Made by a program: the position numbers and the translations under genes | Part shown: positions 59,252 through 64,000 of the stretch, in pieces | How the letters are laid out: each line of letters starts with the position of its first letter | Numbering within the stretch: the first letter of the stretch is position 1 | The notes under the pieces: model-generated | Databases searched by the model: none | What the model saw: the letters and a program-made list of their open reading frames with translations, nothing else | What the model was told of the DNA's origin: nothing | NCBI RefSeq assembly: GCF_014764445.1 | Contig: NZ_CP061721.1 | Coordinates: forward strand, 124,001-188,000 | Length of the DNA: 64,000 nt | From: Pseudarthrobacter sp. BIM B-2242 | GTDB taxonomy: Bacteria > Actinomycetota > Actinomycetes > Actinomycetales > Micrococcaceae | Direction of reading: 5' to 3'

Positions 59252-60430
59252 CTACTCCTTGCCCAGCCCGGCCGCCGAGGTCTTCTCTCCGGTGACTTCG
59301 TTCAGGGCCGCGAGGTCGAAGATGCCGTTGATGTCAGCCTGCTTGGTGGTGCCCGCCTCCACACCGTCCTTCAGCAGCTTGGGGTAGGTTCCGGCCAGCG
59401 GATCCACGGTAAAGACGATGTTCTGCAGGGACCGCTCAATCACGTCGCCCTTGAGCTCGGCTCCGGCTGCTTCCTTGAGTGCCGCGTTGATGACGGTGGC
59501 CTTCTCGCCGGCGGCCGCCCCATTCAGCCACTCGACTGACTTCACGTGGCCGCGGAGGAGGGCCTTGACCGTGTCCGGGTGGTCGGCGGCGAACTTCTTG
59601 TTGACAATCAGGATGGTGGTGGGGAATTCGCCGGCCTTGCCGGAGAGCGAACCGTCCCAGAGGTCCTTTTCATCCACCAGCACCTTCGCTCCGGCGGTCA
59701 GCACCAGGCGGGACGCCCACGGTTCCGGCAACCACGCGCCGTCGAGCTTTCCGTCCTGGAACAGCTTCAGGGTCTGCGCATTTTCGGTGGGGTTGATGGC
59801 GACGTCGCCGCTGCCGTCAACGTTGGTTTTGTACCCCTGCGAAGACAGCCACGCGCGGAGCGCCACGTCCTGCGTGCCGCCAAGCTGCGGTGAGGCCAAG
59901 GTTTTTCCGCGGAGGTCAGCGGCCGAGGTGATCTCCGGCTTGACCACCAGCTGAGCACCTCCCGCAGCCGCGCCGGCGATGATGTTCACCGATTCCCCGC
60001 CGCTCTTGACGAAGGAGTTGATGGCAGGGTTCGGGCCGATGTACGTGGCGTCGATGGCACCGGCGTTCAGGGCCTCGATCGCGGCAGGCCCGGCGTTGAA
60101 GACCTGCGTGCTGAGCTTGGTCTCGCCCAGTTCGTCAGCGATGTGACCCTGGCTGACGCCCACAAGGGCGGGGGCGTGGGTGACGTTGCCGAAGTAGCCC
60201 AGTTTCAGCTCGGCGGCGGCATTGCCCGGAGCCGCAACGGACGCGGCAGGTGCGACAGCGTTGTTGTTGACGGCCGAGGCCACGGCAACGCCGCCGCCGA
60301 TCAGGGCCAGGACGCCGGCCACAATGCCGACTTTCAGGCCCAGCGGCCGCTTCGGAGTTGCTGCCTGCCCGGCCACAATACGGGTGGAAGCCGGCTGGTT
60401 TTGCGGACTGTGGTCGTGGGGATTGCTCAC
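59252..60430 (-). CDS. Orphan SsuA/NrtA-type ABC substrate-binding protein
   Basis: A 392-residue protein with a periplasmic-binding fold of the sulfonate/taurine/nitrate type: LKLGYFGNVTHAPALVGVSQ, AIEALNAGAIDATYIGPNPA, VAINPTENAQTLKLFQDGKL, DGAWLPEPWASRLV, GEFPTTILIVNKKFAADHP. Instead of a lipobox it has a basic, hydrophilic N-terminus of 30 residues and one hydrophobic segment (about 33-53), so it is probably anchored or cleaved at an AxA site. The usual permease and ATPase genes (SsuC, SsuB) are absent on both sides. The 214-base gap to the divergent HAD gene shows no riboswitch that I recognise. Substrate unknown. Confidence 0.85.
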   Translation of the reverse strand: MSNPHDHSPQNQPASTRIVAGQAATPKRPLGLKVGIVAGVLALIGGGVAVASAVNNNAVAPAASVAAPGNAAAELKLGYFGNVTHAPALVGVSQGHIADELGETKLSTQVFNAGPAAIEALNAGAIDATYIGPNPAINSFVKSGGESVNIIAGAAAGGAQLVVKPEITSAADLRGKTLASPQLGGTQDVALRAWLSSQGYKTNVDGSGDVAINPTENAQTLKLFQDGKLDGAWLPEPWASRLVLTAGAKVLVDEKDLWDGSLSGKAGEFPTTILIVNKKFAADHPDTVKALLRGHVKSVEWLNGAAAGEKATVINAALKEAAGAELKGDVIERSLQNIVFTVDPLAGTYPKLLKDGVEAGTTKQADINGIFDLAALNEVTGEKTSAAGLGKE

Positions 60431-60644
60431 TGGAATTCCTTTGCTGGGGGAGGTGTTGAAAAGAGATTACGGACGGCCCTGACCCGCCACAACGGTTCCG
60501 GACACGGGCGTTCACCGGACGTAGCGCAGGCTCAATACGGCGCCGCGGAGAGTAAGAAAACGTCTCGGGACGACACCAACGAACCCTCCGCCCAAGCCAA
60601 AGCCGCCGGTTCGGCCTGCCCGCCGCCCCACGTAGACTGACAGC

Positions 60645-61463
60645 ATGCGGCTGGTAGCAAGTGATATTGACGGAACCATCCTTGGGCACGATGGAAAGAT
60701 CAGTGACCGCACCATCCGCGCCTTCCACGCCTGCCGGGACGCCGGCATCGAACTCGTCTTTGTCACCGGCCGTCCGCCGCGCTGGCTCCACCCCCTTGAG
60801 GAACAGCTGGGCCACACCGGCACTGTCATCTGCTCCAACGGCGCCGTGGTGTGGGACCTCGAAGCGGACCGGCTGGTCTCCGCCCAGGCCCTGAATCTGG
60901 ATGCCGTGCGGGAAATCCGGCGGATCATCAAGGGCCTGCGCCCGGCCGCGCTGTTCGCCGCAGAGACCCTCACCGGGTTCCACCTGGAGCCGGGCTTCAT
61001 CGAGAACGGCTCCAGCGAACTGCTGTCCGAGTTCACCCCCGCCCCGTTGACGGACACGCTGACCGCGGAAGACGCCGTCGTGAAGTTCCTTGCCATCGTC
61101 CGGGAGGGCACCCCGGACGACTTCCTCGCGGCCGTGCGGCCCGCCGTGGCGCACCTGGCCTACGCAACGCACTCCGCCCCCAGCGTTGCCATGCTGGAAC
61201 TGTCCCTGCCCGGGGTCAACAAGGCCGTCACCCTGGCTGAGTACGCCAAGTCCCTCGCCATCGACGCCGACGATGTGGTGGCCTTCGGTGACATGCCCAA
61301 TGACGTCGAGATGCTGCGCTGGGCCGGCCACGGGTACGCCATGGCCAGTGGTCACCCGGCAGCCATCCGCGCCGCAGGGCAGCAGGCGCCGCATTTCGAC
61401 GACGACGGCGTTGCCCAGGTCCTTGAGGCACGGCTCGCAGCGCTGGGGCTGGAATTCTCCTGA
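60645..61463 (+). CDS. HAD-superfamily Cof-type phosphatase
   Basis: A 272-residue HAD IIB (Cof) hydrolase. Motif I is ASDIDGTILGHDG with the nucleophile Asp and acid Asp, motif II is FVTGRPPRW, a Lys (motif III) lies in the NKAVTLAEYAKSL region, and motif IV is VVAFGDMPNDVEMLRWAG. The cap domain spans about 85-190. Cof phosphatases dephosphorylate sugar phosphates, pyridoxal phosphate or flavin precursors; nothing here narrows the choice. It is divergent from the orphan binding protein and followed after 103 bases by the small gene at 61567. Confidence 0.85.
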   Translation: MRLVASDIDGTILGHDGKISDRTIRAFHACRDAGIELVFVTGRPPRWLHPLEEQLGHTGTVICSNGAVVWDLEADRLVSAQALNLDAVREIRRIIKGLRPAALFAAETLTGFHLEPGFIENGSSELLSEFTPAPLTDTLTAEDAVVKFLAIVREGTPDDFLAAVRPAVAHLAYATHSAPSVAMLELSLPGVNKAVTLAEYAKSLAIDADDVVAFGDMPNDVEMLRWAGHGYAMASGHPAAIRAAGQQAPHFDDDGVAQVLEARLAALGLEFS

Positions 61464-61566
61464 CCCGGCACGCACGCCGGTCTTCACAGCTTCCGCTCAC
61501 CTGACGTTCACTTTCACGCCCTAAAGTGGGCCGTGGATATTCTCATCCACAGCTTGAGGGGAAGTT

Positions 61567-61815
61567 ATGGCAAAGAACGGCAACCAACGCGCGGCCGACG
61601 CACCGCTGCGGCCGGCAGAACCGGCCGCCCACTGGAAAGCGCTGAAAGAAGGCGACCGCGTGCGGGTTTTCCTTAGCCCCGGTTACGAAACCGGCGGACT
61701 CGTGGACGCCAAAACCTCGGACCACACCGCCATCTGGGTGGATCTCGACGACGGACGGGGCCGCACCCTGCTGCACTGCAGTGACGACGTGGAGATTGTG
61801 CTGCAGGAGGCGTAG
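61567..61815 (+). CDS. Small conserved hypothetical protein
   Basis: An 82-residue protein of unknown function. After a charged Ala/Pro-rich N-terminus it has a compact beta-rich core: GDRVRVFLSPGYETGGLVDA, HTAIWVDLDDGRGRTLLHC, with an SH3-like appearance. GAGGGGAA precedes the ATG. Its TAG stop overlaps the GTG start of the glycerophosphodiesterase gene (TAGTG), and its last codons hold that gene's ribosome binding site AGGAGG, so the two are translationally coupled. Confidence 0.7.
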   Translation: MAKNGNQRAADAPLRPAEPAAHWKALKEGDRVRVFLSPGYETGGLVDAKTSDHTAIWVDLDDGRGRTLLHCSDDVEIVLQEA

Positions 61816-62648
61816 TGGGCCGGTTCCGGTACGCTCACAGCGTGACCTGGCCCTACTTTGAAACGTCCGGCGATGCTTCGCGTCCCACGCGCCCCGTGGC
61901 CATGGCCCACCGGGGATTCTCCCTGGATGGCCTCGAAAACTCGATGGCCGCCTTCCGCGCCGCCGTCGATCTCGGGTACCAGCATCTCGAAACGGATGTC
62001 CACACCACGTCCGACGGCGTCCTGCTGCTCTTCCACGACGACACCCTGGAGCGGGTCACCGACGGCCGCGGCCGCATCTCCGACCTGACGGCCGCCGAGG
62101 TGGCAGCTGCCCGGATCGGCGGACTCGAGCCCGTCCCGCTGTTCGATGAGCTGCTCACGGCGTTCCCGCACGCGCGGATGAACCTGGACGTCAAAGACCG
62201 GGACTCCATCCGCAGCCTCGCCGCCGCCATTGAACGGCACGGGGCCCACGACCGGGTCCTGGTGGCAAGTTTTTCGGACCGCCGACGCCGGGCGGTGCTG
62301 AGACTGCTGAGCCGGCCGGTTGCGTCCTCGGCGGGGGTGGTGACGAACGGACTGTTCGTCCTGCTCGGCCCGCTGCTTCCGGCCGGCCTGCTGCGCCTTG
62401 TGCTTCGGCGCCCGTTGCGCGATGTCCAGGCGCTGCAGGTTCCGGTCCGCCACGGTGTCGTCCCTGTGGTCACGCCGGGCTTCGTCCGGCGGGCGCACCG
62501 CCTCGGCCTGGTGGTCCATGTCTGGACCATCAACGGGCCCGCAGAGATGCACAGGCTGCTGGACCTCGGCGTGGACGGGATCGTGACGGACCGGGCGGAT
62601 TTACTCAAGCAGGTGCTGCAGGAGCGGGGCGAGTGGCCGGGCAGTTGA
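61815..62648 (+). CDS. Glycerophosphodiester phosphodiesterase
   Basis: A 277-residue GDPD TIM-barrel enzyme hydrolysing glycerophosphodiesters to sn-glycerol 3-phosphate and an alcohol. The active site is spelled by AHRGFSLDGLENSMAAF (catalytic His and Glu), YQHLETDVHTTSDGVLLLFH (Glu-X-Asp and the second His) and LNLDVKD-like MNLDVKDRDS. HVWTINGPAEMHRLLDLGVD and GIVTDRAD complete the family pattern. GTG 61815 is favoured because AGGAGG lies four bases before it; GTG 61842 is an alternative. No signal peptide, so it acts in the cytoplasm. Confidence 0.9.
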   Translation: MGRFRYAHSVTWPYFETSGDASRPTRPVAMAHRGFSLDGLENSMAAFRAAVDLGYQHLETDVHTTSDGVLLLFHDDTLERVTDGRGRISDLTAAEVAAARIGGLEPVPLFDELLTAFPHARMNLDVKDRDSIRSLAAAIERHGAHDRVLVASFSDRRRRAVLRLLSRPVASSAGVVTNGLFVLLGPLLPAGLLRLVLRRPLRDVQALQVPVRHGVVPVVTPGFVRRAHRLGLVVHVWTINGPAEMHRLLDLGVDGIVTDRADLLKQVLQERGEWPGS

Positions 62649-62689
62649 CCGTGCCCAGCGCCCGCCGTTGGCACCCCCGCCAACCCGGG

Positions 62690-63088
62690 TCAGCCGCGGC
62701 CAAGCCCCGTGGACGGGTCTTCGTCGCCCTCTCCCGGATCGGCGCGAAGCTCGCCTGGATCGCCTTCCGGCAATCCTGCCGGGCCCGGAACGTCGCGGGG
62801 AGCATCAGGCGTTCCGGTGGCCTCGGAATCTGTGGTCCCGCGTTCGTTGGCGGACGAGACAGGGTTGGCGGACACCGGTCCGGTGGCACTGCCGGGTTTC
62901 AGGCCAGGAGCCTTCTCCTTCTCGGCTTCCATGGCATTGGAACCCTCGCTGATCGATGAGTGCACTTCAACGTCGCTGTTGGGATCCGTTGGCTCCGGGA
63001 CGTCTGTGCCCTCAGTTGGTTTGGAGGTACCTGCCAGGTCCTCCATCGCGTTCTCGGCCGCTTTGCTGATGCTGTCGCCAATGCCCAT
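62690..63088 (-). CDS. Acidic low-complexity hypothetical protein
   Basis: A 132-residue hydrophilic protein, rich in Glu, Asp, Pro, Gly and Ser, with no hydrophobic segment. Only the first 20 residues (MGIGDSISKAAENAMEDLAG) look structured, an amphipathic helix reminiscent of CsbD-like stress proteins. The rest appears disordered. ATG 63088 is preceded by AAGGAG at seven bases, which supports real translation. It is convergent with the glycerophosphodiesterase gene and divergent from the small gene at 63232. Function unknown. Confidence 0.6.
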   Translation of the reverse strand: MGIGDSISKAAENAMEDLAGTSKPTEGTDVPEPTDPNSDVEVHSSISEGSNAMEAEKEKAPGLKPGSATGPVSANPVSSANERGTTDSEATGTPDAPRDVPGPAGLPEGDPGELRADPGEGDEDPSTGLGRG

Positions 63089-63231
63089 CAGACCGCTCCT
63101 TCCTGAAAATGAGAGCCCGGCGCTACCGAATGAATTCCCGCCGGAGCCTATCCTCCAGAATTATCAGCATGCTTACAATTAGTCCAGAGCTGGGGAAGAG
63201 CCGCAGCCGACCCGAGGAAGGAACCGGTCCC

Positions 63232-63432
63232 ATGAGCAGCAGCCAACCGGAAGAAAACCCTGCAGCGTCAGTAGAGGAGCCCCGTCCGCCTGCGAAGGAC
63301 TCCGCGGGCTCGGCCAACCCGGACCCTGCGGAGGGGAACGTTACCGGCCTGGAGCCCGGCGGGGGAGTGCCGCCGGGTGAGACTCCCCCCATGGAGGACC
63401 AGATGAGCGGCGATCAGGGGCACGATGAGTAA
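63232..63432 (+). CDS. Small hydrophilic protein, DUF6480-like
   Basis: A 66-residue disordered protein. Its C-terminal half, NPDPAEGNVTGLEPGGGVPP followed by GETPP, resembles actinobacterial proteins I recall as DUF6480. GAGGAAGGAA precedes ATG 63232; the frame upstream to 63109 has no support. Together with the acidic protein at 62690-63088 it forms a divergent pair of small unstructured proteins. No function is known. Confidence 0.6.
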   Translation: MSSSQPEENPAASVEEPRPPAKDSAGSANPDPAEGNVTGLEPGGGVPPGETPPMEDQMSGDQGHDE

Positions 63433-63457
63433 CACAGCTTCGCAGGTCCGCGGCTGA

Positions 63458-64000
63458 TCAGCGCCGGTCAGCTCCGCCGTGGCCCGGGAAGGCGTGCCCG
63501 GTTTCGGAAGCGGTGAGGTGCCGAAGTTCGTCCGGATCGAGGGGAGTGTTCCAGGACTCCCAGTCCTTCGGCCGTACTGAGGGCCGGCCGAGCAGGTAGC
63601 CCTGGCCGGCGCTGAAGCCCAGCTCGGTCAGGACACGCAGTTCATCGGCGGTTTCCACGCCTTCCGCCACCAGGACAGTGCCGAGCTGCGTCCCGAAATC
63701 CACCATGCAGGCGGCAACGGCCCGCTGGGAGGCGTCCCGGTCCACACCGCTGATCACGCTTCTGCCCAGCTTGATAAAGTCCGGGCGGAGGTGGAGCATC
63801 CGGCTCAGGGTGCCGGCGCTGGAGTGCGAATCGTCGATGGCGATACGCAGCCCGCGGTCCCGCAGGGGAGTAATTGCGGAAATGAAATGCGAGTATTGTT
63901 CGTCGGGAATTCCGTCGGTCAATTCCAGCACAATGCGGTCTATCGGCAACTCGATGTGGTCAAACAATTCAGGCAGCCGTGGATCGAGGCAGGACGTGGG
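63458..64000 (-). CDS. EAL-domain protein, C-terminal part (truncated by window edge)
   Basis: The open frame runs from the stop at 63458 through the right edge, so only the C-terminal 180 or so residues are visible. They form most of an EAL cyclic-di-GMP phosphodiesterase domain: RIVLELTDGIP, the metal Asp pair in IAIDDSHSSAG (usually DDFG), LRPDFIKLGRSVI, VLVAEGVET with the catalytic Glu, and GFSAGQGYLLGRP. The Phe/Gly to Ser/His change after DD is unusual but leaves both Asp residues. About 30 residues follow the domain. N-terminal sensor or GGDEF domains, if any, lie outside the window. Confidence 0.85.
   Translation of the reverse strand, partial: PTSCLDPRLPELFDHIELPIDRIVLELTDGIPDEQYSHFISAITPLRDRGLRIAIDDSHSSAGTLSRMLHLRPDFIKLGRSVISGVDRDASQRAVAACMVDFGTQLGTVLVAEGVETADELRVLTELGFSAGQGYLLGRPSVRPKDWESWNTPLDPDELRHLTASETGHAFPGHGGADRR

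Noticed and set aside
60431..60644. Possible SAM or other sulfur-related riboswitch before the orphan SsuA-like gene
   Set aside because: I could not find a recognisable aptamer core on either strand in the 214-base divergent gap.

Overview
The window looks like a chromosomal segment of a high-GC Gram-positive bacterium of the Arthrobacter/Pseudarthrobacter type (Micrococcaceae, Actinomycetota). The evidence is the GC-rich coding with GTG/TTG starts, a homoprotocatechuate dioxygenase that matches the manganese enzyme MndD known from Arthrobacter globiformis in length and metal ligands, a creatinine/sarcosine island typical of soil arthrobacters, and IclR, FCD-GntR and LacI regulators beside each catabolic operon. 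I saw no rRNA, tRNA, CRISPR array, integrase, insertion sequence or phage gene. Gene density is high and no gap of 300 bases or more lacks a gene.

Layout. 0.2-4.1 kb: two tandem paralogous GT87-like membrane proteins and a small alarmone synthetase. 4.2-9.0 kb: a LacI regulator divergent from a nucleoside operon (nucleoside hydrolase, MFS transporter, ribokinase), closed by a strong bidirectional terminator. 9.1-13.3 kb: an NCS1 nucleobase-type permease divergent from a PucR regulator, then a lone nuclease-like gene bracketed by repeats. 13.5-27.9 kb: a creatinine-to-serine/pyruvate island. The rightward operon (transporter, creatinase, creatininase, IclR) yields sarcosine. The leftward operon (glyA, soxBDAG, sdaA, purU) demethylates sarcosine, makes serine, deaminates it to pyruvate and rebalances folate one-carbon units; an FCD-GntR gene sits between the two. 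28.0-31.0 kb: three GAF-ANTAR antiterminator-type regulators interleaved with two copies of a small conserved protein I do not recognise. 31.3-33.9 kb: an alpha/beta hydrolase, a FadR-type GntR and nagB. 34.1-43.4 kb: a homoprotocatechuate meta-cleavage operon (HpaI, HpaH, MndD/HpaD, HpaE, GntR, and an FAH-RraA fusion), divergent from a 3-hydroxybenzoate-4-monooxygenase-like flavoprotein with its IclR regulator. 43.5-55.9 kb: a sialic acid uptake and catabolism operon (ABC transporter with a fused permease-ATPase, nanA, ROK kinase, nanE, nagA) plus a sialidase and a PfkB kinase. 56-64 kb: NhaA, a DNA alkylation repair-like protein, a frameshifted membrane-anchored protein, an orphan substrate-binding protein, a HAD phosphatase, a glycerophosphodiesterase, small hydrophilic proteins, and a truncated EAL-domain gene at the right edge.

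Two interspersed palindromic repeat families run through the window. Family A has about ten units at five loci and is built on the core CTCTCTCACTTAATGTGGG. Family B has two copies near 58.1 and 59.2 kb. Both sit at gene 3' ends, and family A copies overlap or abut stop codons. The most interesting candidates for undescribed biology are the GAF-ANTAR/small-protein array, the family A repeats (including the nuclease-like gene they bracket), the FAH-RraA fusion, and a palindrome TNGGACGTCCNA shared by the two separated parts of the sialic-acid/amino-sugar regulon.
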